Assembly (NCBI GenBank): GCA_018842655.1
Contig: JAGTWN010000004.1
Span: 744,001-808,000, forward strand
From: Candidatus Pantoea haifensis
Lineage (GTDB): Bacteria; Pseudomonadota; Gammaproteobacteria; Enterobacterales; Enterobacteriaceae
DNA length: 64,000 nucleotides
Direction: 5' to 3'
The translations under genes were made by a program, and so were the position numbers. Below are positions 29,425 through 41,290 of this stretch, in pieces. Within the stretch, counting starts at the first letter, position 1. Each line of letters begins with the position of its first letter. The notes beneath the pieces are model-generated. The model ran no database searches. It saw only the letters and a list, made by a program, of their open reading frames with translations, and had not been told where the DNA came from.

Positions 29425-30146
29425 ATGACAAACACGCCTGCTTTGCCCCTTGCTTTGATTCAACTGGAAGTTCCTCCCGCAAACGTCGTCGCGCAGATTG
29501 GCGAACAGCCAGACTGGTTTATCGACGCATTAGATTTGCAGCCCCATGAATATGTGATTATCCGACCCCATCTGGGTGAATCACTGCCCGATTTTAGCCA
29601 AATCTCTGGCGCAATCCTGAGCGGTTCCTGGGCCATGGTCACCGACCACGCGGAATGGAGCGAGCGCAGCGCCGCCTGGGTGCGTGCTGCACTGGAAGCT
29701 GAACTGCCGCTGCTGGGCGTGTGCTACGGCCATCAGCTCATGGCCTATGCATTAGGGGAAAAGTCGGGGATAACCCGCAGGGCTGGGAGCGCGGATTATT
29801 ACCGTTAATCTGTACGGCGCAGGCGCAGCGCGATCCTCTGCTGGCGAGCCTGCCAGCCACGTTCCATGCCTGGTTGTCACATCGACAAACCGTGATTACA
29901 CCGCCGCCGCAGGCATGGGTGCTGGCACGTTCCGATAAAGACTGCTGTCAGATTGTGCGTTATTCACCGCAGGCGCTATCGGTGCAGTTTCATCCTGAAT
30001 TTTCTCAGCGAATTATGCGCGCCTGTCTGCCGGAACGCGGCGAAGATAACGGCGCGACACTGGAAGGCGTTGACTGGGCACGCGAACTGCTGATCGCCTT
30101 CTGGCTGCAGACGCGCCCGGCAATCGATCAGGCTCAAGGTGGGTAG
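29425..30146 (+). CDS. class I glutamine amidotransferase-like protein; frameshifted
   Basis: About 240 residues after repair. The nucleophile elbow GVCYGHQLMAYAL carries the Cys; VQFHPEFS carries the His and Glu of the triad. The GGKVGDNPQGW motif is typical of the GuaA-like stand-alone group. The break is in G4 29755-29758; one G restores LGGKVGDNPQ. It may hydrolyse glutamine or a gamma-glutamyl compound; no synthase partner is nearby. It overlaps the convergent methyltransferase gene by 13 bases. Confidence 0.82.
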
Positions 30147-30697
30147 TGACGTGTACAGCGGTAAACCCAGGCGGGTGGCACATTTTTTAACACCCGCTGG
30201 CGTTCCCAGGTGAAATAACGCGACAGATCGGGCTGGGTCAGCGATGTGTACTGAAACTGCACAAACACGCCCGTCGGCGTTAATGAATGACAGACCGCAC
30301 GTAAAATAGCATCACGCAACGTTGGAGGAAGCGACAGCAACGGCAGGCCAGAGAAAACCGCATCGTACTGGCCGTTGAGATATTCCGCTGAGCAGGTACG
30401 CACCGTCATTCTCGCGTCATCAAGCGCACCTAATTTTTCTGCCAGTGCCGTACTGATCTCAAACACATCCAGCGTGGCCTCGGGAGCCATGTGCGCCAGC
30501 AGCTGACGTGTTAAAACACCATCCCCAGCGCCTAATTCTGCCACGCGCAGATGATTTTCCCACGTTACCGATTCAGCCATCATTCGACACAGCGTGTCGG
30601 ATGAGAGCGTGATGCTGCCCATTTTGCGCGGGTTACGAATAAATTGTTGAATAAAATCTGCTTTTTCGCGCATTAAGGTCAAAGCCGAAGCCAGCAT
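30134..30697 (-). CDS. class I SAM-dependent methyltransferase
   Basis: 187 residues. The SAM-binding motif I is AELGAGDGVLTRQLL (about 53-67), followed by the acidic VFEIS and a motif IV region DAVFSGLPLLSLP. The N-terminus (FIQQFIRNPRKMGSITLSS) resembles bacterial phospholipid N-methyltransferase/PmtA-like proteins and KsgA-type enzymes. The substrate is unknown. No membrane helix is present. Confidence 0.75.
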   Translation of the reverse strand: MLASALTLMREKADFIQQFIRNPRKMGSITLSSDTLCRMMAESVTWENHLRVAELGAGDGVLTRQLLAHMAPEATLDVFEISTALAEKLGALDDARMTVRTCSAEYLNGQYDAVFSGLPLLSLPPTLRDAILRAVCHSLTPTGVFVQFQYTSLTQPDLSRYFTWERQRVLKNVPPAWVYRCTRHYPP

Positions 30698-30919
30698 GCT
30701 GCTCTCCTGTATGAATACTTCCCCTATTGACCGTTTCTCTGCGACAAGTTTCTTTTGTTTGGCTCCCGCGCGGAAAAGTCGGATTTATCCGTAGCGAGAC
30801 ACTTTCCTCTGCCGGGGTCACAGTTTCTGGCCAGGAGATCTGACAGGCTGGCGGTAATCGCTCATGTTAATAACAAGTTTCATTGTTGTTACGTCTCTTA
30901 TCCTGGAAGGAGAATGACC

Positions 30920-32439
30920 ATGCGTTACGCGGCTCCCGGAGAACAAGGTTCTCTTATTCAATTGCAAAAAAGCTATGGCAACTTTATTAACGGTGAATTT
31001 GTGGCGCCGGTTAATAACAACTATTTCACCAATACCTCGCCGGTAGATGGGTCAACGGTAGGGGAGTTTCCGCGTTCTGACCGCGCCGATGTGGACAACG
31101 CTGTTGCTGCGGCAGCGGCAGCAGCCGAAGCCTGGGGTAAAACCTCGCCCCAGCAGCGATCGTTAGTGCTGCTAAAAATTGCCGACCGGCTGGAGCAGAA
31201 TCTCGAATATCTTGCGGTAAACGAAACCTGGGACAACGGTAAACCGGTGCGTGAAACCCTGGCTGCGGATATGCCACTGGCGGTCGACCACTTCCGTTAT
31301 TTTGCTGGCTGTGTCCGGGCGCAGGAAGGCAGTGCGGCGGAAATTGATGAGTTCACTGCGGCGTATCATTTCCATGAGCCGCTGGGTGTGGTGGCGCAAA
31401 TTATTCCATGGAACTTCCCGCTGTTGATGGCGGCATGGAAACTGGCACCGGCGCTGGGCGCAGGTAACTGCGTAGTATTAAAACCTGCCGAGCAGACGCC
31501 GCTTTCTGTCACGCTGTTCATCGATTTGATCAAAGATTTATTGCCCGCGGGCGTCGTGAACATTGTGCACGGTTACGGCAAAGAAGCAGGCGAAGCGTTA
31601 GCCTCGCATCCGGGTATCGCTAAAGTCGCCTTTACCGGCTCAACCGCCACGGGTGGACACATTCTGGAGCTGGCCGCGAAAAATCTTATCCCCTCTACCG
31701 TTGAGTTAGGCGGCAAATCGCCGAATATTTTCTTTGAAGACATTATGCAGGCGGAAGAGAGCTTCATTGATAAAGCCGCTGAAGGCGTCGTGCTCGGCTT
31801 TTTGAATCAGGGCGAAGTCTGTACCTGTCCGTCACGCGCACTGGTGCAGGAGTCGATCTTCGAACCCTTCATGGCGGCGGTCATGAAACGTGTTAAAACC
31901 ATTAAACGCGGCGATCCAATGGATACCGATACCATGGTGGGTGCGCAGGCGTCACAGCAGCAGTTTGATAAAATTCTCTCCTATCTGGAAATAGCTCAGC
32001 AGGAGGGCGCAGAGGTGCTGGTGGGCGGCGGTGCGGAAAAACACGAAGGATCGCTTGCCAGCGGCTATTATATTCAGCCGACTTTGCTGAAAGGCAATAA
32101 CAGCATGCGCGTTTTCCAGGAGGAAATTTTTGGACCGGTTATCGGCATCACCACCTTCAAAGATGAAGCCGAAGCGGTCAGCATCGCCAATGATTCGATA
32201 TATGGCCTGGGGGCCGGCGTCTGGACGCGCGATATTAACCGCGCTTACCGGGTAGGACGGGCGATAAAAGCAGGCCGCGTCTGGACTAACTGTTACCACC
32301 TGTATCCGGCTCATGCGGCATTTGGTGGCTACAAAAATCGGGTATTGGACGTGAAACCCACAAAATGATGCTTGATCACTACCAGCAAACCAAGAACCTG
32401 CTGGTAAGTTACAGTATTCAGCCGCTCGGCTTCTTCTGA
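30920..32439 (+). CDS. NAD-dependent aldehyde dehydrogenase (AldB/ExaC-like); frameshifted at the C-terminus
   Basis: About 506 residues, with ATG 30920 at a good distance from AAGGAG. ALDH motifs in order: [35 protein letters not shown] with the general-base Glu, and [12 protein letters not shown] with the catalytic Cys. The adjacent Cys pair is typical of AldB/acetaldehyde dehydrogenases, which oxidise acetaldehyde and similar short aldehydes. The break is in A5 32333-32337; one A restores [14 protein letters not shown] and the C-terminal [13 protein letters not shown]. Without it the last 34 residues are lost. A 220-base upstream region may hold its promoter. Confidence 0.88.
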
Positions 32440-32528
32440 TAAACAACGGCGTGCCGCATTATGTGCGGCACGTCTCATTTTCACTTCTATGCTGATAAAT
32501 GCCGATTTATTTGCACAGGATAGTGAAG

Positions 32529-33868
32529 ATGACGTTGACGCACCGACTCTCTGGCTTGCTGCTGCTGGCGTTTTGCCACAGCGCACTGTCGATTCCCACC
32601 GCCGTTCCTGTTGGTACAACCTATTACGATCCCGCCCGCGCGTGGAATGGTTTTATCTTGTTTCCAGGCAGTGATAACCAAACCCACCTTATCGACATGA
32701 GCGGTAAAGAAGTGCACCGCTGGAAATATGAAGGTTTTCCCGCCTGGCCGATCAATGCCGGACAGGCTAAAGGTGAACGTGGCCACGTTTTAGTGCAGCT
32801 GGCACGACGTGAGAAACTGGATGAGGTTGCCAGCCCCGGCAACGGGATGGTGAACGCCAGCGTGGCAGAAGTGGACTGGCAGGGCAATGTGGTGTGGCAA
32901 TATGGCAGCCAGGAAAATCCGGTGCATCAACACCATGAAATGCAACGACTCGCCAATGGCAATACCTTGCTGCTGGGCGCAGCATTGAGGCGCATTGCCG
33001 GTTATCACTACGATGTCATTGATAACACGCTGGAAGAAATTAATCCGCAGGGGAAAAAATCTGGTCCTGGTCAGTGGCCGATCACTTAGATGAATTTGGT
33101 TTTAGTGCCCAACAGTTAGCTCTGATACGCGACAGCAAGGATCCCGATTTTTACATATGAATACGGCGGCGCCACTCGGACCAAACCACTGGTTCGATGC
33201 CGGGGATAAACGCTTTGCACCTGATAATATTTTGCTCAATTCGCGCAACGGTAATGTTGCCGTCATTGTTGATCGTCAAAGCGGTAAAGTAGTGTGGCGC
33301 ATCGGGCCTGATTATCCCGGTTTACAACTAAGCAAACCGCTACCGCGCCCGCTTGATCAGATGATTGGCGAACATGACGTGCATATGATCCCGGCCGGGT
33401 TGCCAGGTGCGGGTAACATATTAATTTTTGATAATCAGGGCAACGCCGGTTATCCACCGACGCGCCAGGGCTTTTTCCGCGTCGCGCGTCATTGAAGTGG
33501 ATCCGGTGAGTAAACAGATTGTCTGGGAATATACCGCAGAGAAATCAAAACAGGCCATTTCGACGTTTTACAGTGCTTACATCAGTAATGCGCAGCGTCT
33601 GCCTAACGGCAATACCTTGATTGATGAAGGGCAGAGTGGACGACTTTTTCAGGTGACGCCGCAGGGCGAGATTGTGTGGGAGTACGTTAGCCCCTTTTAT
33701 GGCAAAGCGATGCCGCGCGATCACTATGTCGCTAATACAGTCTATCGTGCTTATGCGCTGCCATACACCTGGGCGCCGGCTGATACGCCGCACAACGAAA
33801 CGGCAGTTAAAACCGATTGCGCGCGCTATCCGGTGCTCTCTGGCTGTGAGGCTGTCATATCGCAGTAA
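32529..33868 (+). CDS. arylsulfotransferase-like (ASST/PF14269-type) exported protein; three frameshifts
   Basis: About 447 residues when merged. A signal peptide (MTLTHRLSGLLLLAFCHSAL) is followed by beta-propeller repeats typical of the arylsulfotransferase family: VHQHHEMQRLANGNTLLLG, GEHDVHMIPAGLPGAGNIL and NAQRLPNGNTLIDEGQSG. The histidines in HHE and HDVH match the expected active-site positions. Breaks: A6 33054-33059 and T5 33148-33152 (one base missing each), and T5 33472-33476 (one extra or two missing). Three shifts in 1.3 kb could mean a decaying gene, but the same error type occurs elsewhere in the window. It would act in the periplasm; donor and acceptor unknown. Confidence 0.7.
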
Positions 33869-33884
33869 ACTTTACCTGTCATTG

Positions 33885-33911
33885 TTCTGGCAGCAAATAT
33901 TGCTGCCAGAA
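33885..33911 (+). terminator. hairpin after the arylsulfotransferase-like gene
   Basis: A perfect 12-base inverted repeat (TTCTGGCAGCAA / TTGCTGCCAGAA) with a 3-base loop begins 16 bases after the stop codon. Confidence 0.6.
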
Positions 33912-33979
33912 CCGCTCAAGAAAACATCAGTAATGACCGATAACAGGCTGGCGATATTAATTAATATAAGGAAATAACC

Positions 33980-34165
33980 ATGGAAAAATTTTACAGCTCA
34001 CTGAATCAGCACGATGAACTCCTGGATGCCGTTGAGCAAAGCATTATTACTGTTAATCTGCCGGGAAAAGAGTCGGTCTATGTTATTTGCCAGGAAGATG
34101 CCGACCTGTTACTCGCAGTGGAATCAAGAGGAAATGAAGACGAAAGAAGTCGTCTGCTTAACTAA
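33980..34165 (+). CDS. small acidic protein, 61 aa
   Basis: ATG 33980 follows AAGGAAATAACC, a good ribosome site. The product is acidic and soluble, with an N-terminal helix (NQHDELLDAVEQSI), a short beta hairpin (SVYVICQEDADLLLAV) and a charged tail. Family not recognised. It stands alone between two terminator-like hairpins. Confidence 0.5.
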   Translation: MEKFYSSLNQHDELLDAVEQSIITVNLPGKESVYVICQEDADLLLAVESRGNEDERSRLLN

Positions 34166-34775
34166 TTCAGGGTGGGGTAGATTACCGACGCATAATAAGT
34201 AAAAAAGCGGTAATGATTAATATGGCATCTGCATCTCTTTTCGCTGCGCTTGTCTCAATCTGACAATGACATGAGCGGTAAGCAGCTCATTACTCCTTCT
34301 CCTGAAACCAGCAACCCACCCGCTGACACATAGCCGCGCCAGAAAAAGTAGCAGGCTGGTGAGAACATACAGCGCGCCACCCTGATAATACCAACTCCGC
34401 AGGCAAAGAAAGGCCGGAATTCGCATGGACGTGCGCCCGGAATAATTGACTCTGTTTTAATAGCCCTTTGCTCAACGTGAGTTCTTAAGCGGATATATGC
34501 TTTTTCGCTTATCTGCACCGATGATCACCACTATGAGAGAGGCCAGGGAAACGTTTCGCTGAATGATAAAGAAGCGTTATTTACGGTGACTGTTTTAAAG
34601 GTAAAAGCGTGCGTGGCGTTGTTCTCAGATTCGATTCAGTTGCGACTATTTTAATAAGTTATTCATGGACTAATGAATGAGCGGCAATGTAAAAGCCGTG
34701 GTTAGCCTGGCTTGATTTTATGTTAATAGTTAAACGCAAGGTGTGTTGAACGATAAATCATTAAATAAAAGTTAT
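34166..34775. other. 610-base gap without a convincing gene
   Basis: Only short antisense frames (e.g. 34255-34518, minus) occur. They lack ribosome sites and recognisable domains. The right half (34560-34775) is AT-rich. Nothing in it resembles a known RNA. Confidence 0.4.
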
Positions 34776-34807
34776 AAAAAAATCCACGCATTTGCGTGGA
34801 TTTTTTA
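34776..34807 (-). terminator. rho-independent terminator of ychF
   Basis: An AAAAAATCCACGCA / TGCGTGGATTTTTT stem-loop with a 2-base loop lies 16 bases beyond the ychF stop; strong in both directions. Confidence 0.85.
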
Positions 34808-34822
34808 AAGCAGAGAAGGAGA

Positions 34823-35914
34823 TTAGACGTTGAACAGGAAGTTCATGACGTCACCATCTTTAACGATGTACTCTTTGCCTTCTGAACGCATTTTGCCTGC
34901 TTCTTTCGCACCTTGCTCGCCTTTGAAAGCAACGAAATCATCAAATGCGATGGTTTGCGCACGAATAAAGCCTTTTTCAAAGTCGGTGTGAATTTTACCG
35001 GCTGCCTGTGGCGCCGTTGCACCCACCGGAATGGTCCATGCGCGCACTTCTTTCACACCAGCGGTGAAATAGGTTTGCAGATTCAACAAAGCGTAACCCG
35101 CGCGGATCACACGGTTCAGGCCAGGCTCTTCAAGCCCCAACTCCGCCATGAACTCATCACGATCTTCATCATCCAGTTCAGCGATGTCCGATTCAACCGC
35201 TGCGCACACAGGCACCACGACAGAACCTTCAGCTGCGGCAATGGCACGCACCTGATCAAGATAAGGGTTGTTTTCAAAGCCGTCTTCGTTGACGTTAGCG
35301 ATGTACATGGTGGGTTTCAGCGTCAAAAAGCTCAGGTAGCGAATCGCCGCTTTCTCATCAGCATCCAGATCCAGCGCGCGCAACATACCGGCGTTGGAGA
35401 GGTGCGGCAGACATTTTTCTAACGCAGCCAGCTCAGCTTTTGCATCTTTGTCGCCGCCTTTGGCTTTCTTCTGTACGCGCTGAATGGCCCGCTCACAGGT
35501 ATCCAGGTCAGAAAGCGCCAGCTCAGTATTGATAACATCAATATCTTCTGCCGGATTAACCTTGCCCGACACGTGAATGATGTTGTCATTCTCAAAGCAA
35601 CGCACTACGTGACCGATAGCTTCGGTTTCACGGATGTTAGTCAGAAACTGGTTGCCCAGGCCTTCACCTTTGGACGCGCCTTTTACCAGACCAGCAATAT
35701 CCACGAACTCCATTGTGGTTGGCACTAAACGTTGCGGTTTAACGATCTCCGCCAATTGATCAAGGCGCGGGTCCGGCATCGGCACCACGCCAGTGTTGGG
35801 TTCAATGGTGCAGAAGGGGAAGTTAGCCGCTTCAATGCCCGCTTTAGTCAGCGCGTTAAACAGGGTGGATTTACCGACGTTCGGCAGGCCCACAATACCG
35901 CATTTGAATCCCAT
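34823..35914 (-). CDS. ychF: redox-regulated ATPase YchF (Obg family)
   Basis: 363 residues, the exact usual length. G-domain motifs: [11 protein letters not shown] (G1, 9-19), the [14 protein letters not shown] segment (G3 and switch), and an NVNE-type G4 (IANVNED) that favours ATP over GTP. A coiled coil and a C-terminal TGS domain ([20 protein letters not shown], ending FLFNV) follow. It binds ribosomes and moderates stress responses. It is downstream of pth with a 108-base gap, as in E. coli. Met in MGFKCG (35914) is the conserved start; the frame upstream is spurious. Confidence 0.97.
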   Translation of the reverse strand: MGFKCGIVGLPNVGKSTLFNALTKAGIEAANFPFCTIEPNTGVVPMPDPRLDQLAEIVKPQRLVPTTMEFVDIAGLVKGASKGEGLGNQFLTNIRETEAIGHVVRCFENDNIIHVSGKVNPAEDIDVINTELALSDLDTCERAIQRVQKKAKGGDKDAKAELAALEKCLPHLSNAGMLRALDLDADEKAAIRYLSFLTLKPTMYIANVNEDGFENNPYLDQVRAIAAAEGSVVVPVCAAVESDIAELDDEDRDEFMAELGLEEPGLNRVIRAGYALLNLQTYFTAGVKEVRAWTIPVGATAPQAAGKIHTDFEKGFIRAQTIAFDDFVAFKGEQGAKEAGKMRSEGKEYIVKDGDVMNFLFNV

Positions 35915-36022
35915 GGTTTGATACCCTTTATAACTGGACAGATAAAACACGCCAGGGTGTTTTATCGGAAACGAAATAGAAAATTTCGCGCATTATACAC
36001 AGAATCGCGACGATCTGGGCGT

Positions 36023-36609
36023 TTAGCTTGGCCTGAACGCGTGTAATCGATTCATTGCCTTAATGCGATCTTCTTTTAGCCACAGTTCAGTACAGCGCGC
36101 AGCTTCATCAATCGCATCATCGATCAGTTTTTGTTCACTGGCGGGCGGTTTGCCGAGAACAAAGCCGGTCACTTTGTTGCGATCGCCAGGATGGCCAATG
36201 CCCACTCGCAGGCGATGAAAATTGTTGTTGTTGCCCAGCTTACTGATGATGTCTTTCAGGCCATTATGCCCGCCATGTCCGCCGCCTTGCTTAAATTTGG
36301 CTACGCCTGGCGGTAGATCGAGTTCATCGTGCGCCACCAAAATCTCTTCCGGCGCGATACGGTAAAACGTTGCCATCGCCGCGACGGCTTTACCACTTAA
36401 ATTCATAAAGGTCGTCGGAACCAGTAAGCGCACATCATTACCCGCAATCGCCAGTCGTGCCGTGTAGCCGAAGAATTTGGCTTCTTCTTTTAAAGACTGA
36501 TTATGGCGATCTGCCAGTAGACCCAGATACCAGGCCCCGGCGTTATGGCGCGTGGCGGCATATTCCGCCCCGGATTGGCAAGGCCCACAATCAGTTTAAT
36601 GCTGCTCAC
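36023..36609 (-). CDS. pth: peptidyl-tRNA hydrolase; frameshifted
   Basis: Essential enzyme that frees tRNA from peptidyl-tRNA that drops off ribosomes. After repair about 195 residues from GTG 36609: LIVGLANPG with the conserved Asn, RHNAGAWY with catalytic His, [20 protein letters not shown] with the catalytic Asp, and [13 protein letters not shown]. The break is in C4 36568-36571; one more base joins NPG to [11 protein letters not shown]. Because Pth is essential, the break is almost surely a sequencing error. Gene order pth-ychF is conserved. Confidence 0.95.
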
Positions 36610-36871
36610 GATGAATATCCTGCTCTTAGACGGAAAGGGCGTTAGTTTACTTCGGCCCCGTTAAGATCTCAAAGTTCACGCAAGGATAATAGTTACTAAA
36701 GGTGATTAATCATTTTTCATCTAAATCAACAGGCTACCCGTAAAGTTGTGTCAACGTTTCTTGCGGTTGTGTGATCTTGCCCGCAACGTCAGGGCCAGCC
36801 ATTGCCTAAACTTATGGTGAGTTAACATTGTGTGCGGTTTTTGTCTTGCCTGAAAAGGATGGAGGTGAAAA

Positions 36872-37150
36872 ATGAAACGTCATCACTCTCGCGCAGCGGG
36901 TAATACTTTAATGGTGTTGGGATTATTAACCATGGTTCTCGGCGTAGGGTATTCGATCATCAACCAACTGCCTTCGTTACAGTTGCCACAATTTCTGGCA
37001 CACGGTGCGATGTTCAGTATTTTTATCGGTGCACTCTTATGGCTGGCAGGTGCCCGCGTTAGCGGTCGTGAAAAGATAGAAGATCGCTATTACTGGTTGC
37101 GTCATTTTGGTGATAAACGCTGCCGCCGTTCGCATCACACTCACCGCTAA
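36872..37150 (+). CDS. ychH: stress-induced membrane protein YchH
   Basis: 92 residues matching E. coli YchH throughout: two helices (LMVLGLLTMVLGVGYSIINQ and AMFSIFIGALLWLAGARV) and a basic C-terminus (RYYWLRHF then RCRRSHHTHR). An inner-membrane protein linked to stress resistance. A GGAGGTG site precedes ATG 36872. It is divergent from pth as in E. coli, across a 262-base region likely holding both promoters. Confidence 0.92.
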   Translation: MKRHHSRAAGNTLMVLGLLTMVLGVGYSIINQLPSLQLPQFLAHGAMFSIFIGALLWLAGARVSGREKIEDRYYWLRHFGDKRCRRSHHTHR

Positions 37151-38295
37151 CTTGCTGTAAAGAGGCTAAGGTATTGTTCCGTTCGGTTTCTGCCGCTGGC
37201 CTTGGCGCGATATAACGCTTCATCGGCCAGCGCCAACAGAACATCAAAGCGGGTTTCAGTGTGCGTTGACGCCGCAAAACCGATGCTGACTGAGTAAGCA
37301 ATGCTGTCCGGTTGAGAACGCTGCACAGCAAGGCGCACCCGCTCACACCAAATCCACGCTTCGCCCGCGCGCGCAGGAATAATGGCTGCAAACTCTTCTC
37401 CACCCAGACGCGCAAAGCGACCACCGCTGGGTAGCAGCTCTTGCACCACTTCGCAGAAATCAATCAGCACCCGATCCCCCTGATGATGGCCAAAGCGATC
37501 GTTGATGCTTTTAAAATGATCGAGATCGAACAGCACCGCTGTAAAGGATTTTGCTGGCGCAGGCAGCGTGAAATGATGTTTTCCGCTTCGTTCAACAATG
37601 CCCGACGATTCCAGACATTCGTTAAGGGATCGTGCAGCGAAGCATGTTTATGCGCAATCTGCGTGCGCTCGTTGACCATGGCTAAGATCGTAAAGGTTAA
37701 ACCAATAACAAACAGAATCGATTCTAAAATCACGTAAACCGAGAAGCTGGAGCCGCCTATTGCGCCTTTTAACGGGCTGACAACAGCGTTATCAAGAAAA
37801 ATGCGTGCCAGATGAAATAACAGGTGTATCCACAACAGCAGTTGCGCGGGCCAAAAAGTGATTTTAAGCGTGGCGCGCTTGAGCCATAACAAATGGATCA
37901 ATGCGCTGGTGTAGAGCATGCATAAGATGCACAACACCAAAACACGCTTAGGCAGAGCGTGGTAAAAAGAGGGAAACAGCAGAGTAGTGCCCATAGCAGG
38001 GCACCCAGCAGCCAGCCAGTACCGAGCGGCTTACCGCAAAACTGGCGAAAGGCCTGTAATAAGCCGCCATAGGCCAACATCATCACGACATTTCCCAGCG
38101 CAACGGGCAAAAATTGCAGGCCTGTGCTGCGTAAACTGCTCAAAAAACAGCGGCGAGAGTGAGGACCAGCGAAAGACAGGTAAAGCCCAGAACACGATCG
38201 TACTGCGATCCTATCCAGGCAAAAACCATAATAATGCTCAAAAATCCAAGCACATAAAGCTCGCAAATAAACAATGTATAAATGTCGAGGTTCAT
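37147..38295 (-). CDS. membrane-bound diguanylate cyclase (GGDEF); three frameshifts
   Basis: About 382 residues after repair. The N-terminal half has six to seven membrane helices (from MNLDIYTLFICELYVLGFLS). The C-terminal GGDEF domain has HDPLTNVWNRRAL, FDLDHFKSINDRFGHHQGD and the active-site GGEEF. It should make c-di-GMP from two GTP. No RxxD inhibitory site precedes GGEEF. Breaks: A6 38142-38147, A5 37964-37968 and T4 37549-37552, each one missing base. It occupies the place of dauA in E. coli, between ychH and prs, and overlaps the ychH stop by 4 bases. Confidence 0.87.
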
Positions 38296-38483
38296 AGTGG
38301 TCGGAGTTCTCGCCAAAAAGTGGGATGCAAAATACCACTTATTAATTCGCGGCAGAAGCCCTGATGCCAGGCTTAAATTAAAAAAGTGACTGGCATTGAA
38401 AATAACGGTTTTGGTGGGAAATTATCGGGGGAATAGTGAATAAGAAAGCGAGTTGGGCGGCAAATGGATTTAGCCGGATGAAA

Positions 38484-38507
38484 AAACCGGGCGCAAGGCC
38501 CGGTTTA
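38484..38507 (-). terminator. rho-independent terminator of prs
   Basis: The perfect stem AAACCGGGC / GCCCGGTTT with a short loop extends into TTTTTT on the minus strand, just beyond the prs stop. Confidence 0.85.
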
Positions 38508-38514
38508 GCGAAGA

Positions 38515-39534
<1,020 letters not shown>

Positions 39535-39587
39535 TCACACGGGTGTGTTAATGCGAGACGTGCAGTGTCTGAAACGAGGTGACACTG

Positions 39588-40456
39588 TCACGCGATCGCT
39601 GGTCGCCCGGAAAGTGTACGCTGTAGCGGCGAGACATTAACGCCTCTTGCTACAAAGCCGCGTACCCAGTTCGGGGCAAGTTCCAGCACCTGACGAGCAG
39701 CAGACTCGGTGTCAAATTCAGCAAACACACAAGCACCCGTGCCAGTCAGGCGCGACGGCGCGTATTCTAGCAGCCAGGAAACAAGCTCATCAACCTCACG
39801 AAAACGTTTTCTTACCACTGACTCACAATCATTGCTGAACGGTGCCTGCAAAAGCGTCGTTAAATCACGTACAGGCGTATTGCGTATTAATGCGGGATCA
39901 TTAAAGACCTCTGGCGTGCCGACGCTGACACCAGGATGCGCCACCAGATACCATTTTTCTTCAGGCGCGGCGGGCTGTAGCTGCTCGCCGACACCTTCGG
40001 CAAAGGCGGCAAAACCTCTGACAAATACTGGCACATCCGCCCCTAAATGCAGACCAATTTGCGCCAGTTCATCTACGGTTAAGCCACATTGCCATATATT
40101 ATTGAGCGCAACCAATACCGTTGCTGCATTGGATGAGCCACCGCCCAGTCCGCCACCCATGGGTAATTTTTTTCAACGCTGATTTGTGCTCCCGCGTTCA
40201 GGCTCAGGGAATGCTTATTCTGCGCTGCCTGCTTAAGCTGTTCGGCTGCGCGCACAATCAAATTTTGTGCATCGGGCACGCCTTCAACCGGTGTCAGTAA
40301 GGTGATAAGACCGCTTTGATCGGGTTGAATATGCAGAGTGTCGCCATAATCAAGGAACTGAAACAGGGTTTGCAGGTTGTGGTAGCCGTCAGAACGACGG
40401 CCGGTGATATAAAGAAAAAGATTCAGTTTTGCCGGCGCGGGCCAGGTGGTCATCAT
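39588..40456 (-). CDS. ispE: 4-diphosphocytidyl-2-C-methyl-D-erythritol kinase; frameshifted
   Basis: GHMP kinase of the MEP isoprenoid pathway; essential in relatives. N-terminus [23 protein letters not shown] loop [17 protein letters not shown], and C-terminal [12 protein letters not shown] are all present. The break is in T7 40167-40173; one more base joins ISVEKK to LPMGGGLGG and gives about 289 residues. The start overlaps the lolB stop by ATGA, showing the conserved lolB-ispE coupling. Confidence 0.95.
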
Positions 40457-41079
40457 TGTACGGTCCAGCTATCCATACGCAGTTTAATCCGCTGTTCGCC
40501 TTCTTTCAGCTCCAGGCTGGCTGGCAGGGAAGGCGTCACCTTATTGTCGTAACCGGCAATCGTGACCTGCCATTGCTGACCATCACGACTGTAGTTCAGG
40601 TTGCGCAACTGATACTGTTCATTCAACTGGTAATCACGGGCGTCTCCGGGTAAGCCCATCATCCATTGACGCAGGTTTGCCAGTGGAATATCCATACCGG
40701 TAAGCTGTGAAATCATCTTTTCCGCATCGTTACTGACATAGCGTTTCCCTTTATTATCAACCAGCTGCACCACAGAGCCTTGTGCATCCAGCTGCAATTC
40801 GGTGCTTCCTAATGGATTGGTTAACAGCAGGCGGTAACGATCAGGCGCGGTTTGTTGCCAGTTAAAGCGTGCGTAAACTTTTTGCTTATCAGACAGATAA
40901 GCAAACGCACCGCGGGTTTGATAATGCGTCACTTTACTGACCGCTTGTTGATGCTGTTGCCACTGTGGCGCAGTAACGTTTGGACCCGGACCTTGCGGTT
41001 TATTCACGCTACAGGCAGCCAGCAACACGCTGGCGAGGGGCAAAAGGCGCAACAGATTGCGTGGGGAATTAAGCATCAA
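40453..41079 (-). CDS. lolB: outer-membrane lipoprotein insertase LolB
   Basis: 208 residues. Lipoprotein signal with lipobox LLAAC (Cys about 23). The mature domain shows the LolB pattern: [43 protein letters not shown] and [10 protein letters not shown]. It accepts lipoproteins from LolA and inserts them in the outer membrane; essential in E. coli. Divergent from hemA, as in E. coli. Intact. Confidence 0.95.
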   Translation of the reverse strand: MMLNSPRNLLRLLPLASVLLAACSVNKPQGPGPNVTAPQWQQHQQAVSKVTHYQTRGAFAYLSDKQKVYARFNWQQTAPDRYRLLLTNPLGSTELQLDAQGSVVQLVDNKGKRYVSNDAEKMISQLTGMDIPLANLRQWMMGLPGDARDYQLNEQYQLRNLNYSRDGQQWQVTIAGYDNKVTPSLPASLELKEGEQRIKLRMDSWTVQ

Positions 41080-41290
41080 ATGGTCATCTCCTCAGACACG
41101 TTTATCATTCGTAACGGATAACGCTAACCATCCGCATTTAAGCAGTCAATGCTGTTATACGCGAAATTATTGATGATCAGGTTATTCTTATTACAGTCAT
41201 AGCCTTTGTATGGCTTTTCATGATCTGTCGCATCTTGTAGAATGCGCCTCACAAAACCCTGACATTATTGGGACATCCCAACTCAAATCC
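41080..41290. promoter_or_regulatory. lolB/hemA divergent intergenic region
   Basis: 211 bases between two divergent operons, partly AT-rich, expected to hold both promoters. The frame upstream of ATG 41291 (from 41210) is open but lacks conserved HemA sequence, so it is non-coding or leader. Confidence 0.5.

Noticed and set aside
30755-30919. Aldehyde dehydrogenase starting at 30755
   Set aside because: The added 55 residues are not ALDH-like; ATG 30920 has a proper AAGGAG site and matches the usual N-terminus.
34255-34518. Minus-strand 87-codon frame in the gap before ychF
   Set aside because: No start signal, no family and no conserved pattern; it overlaps another frame of equal quality.
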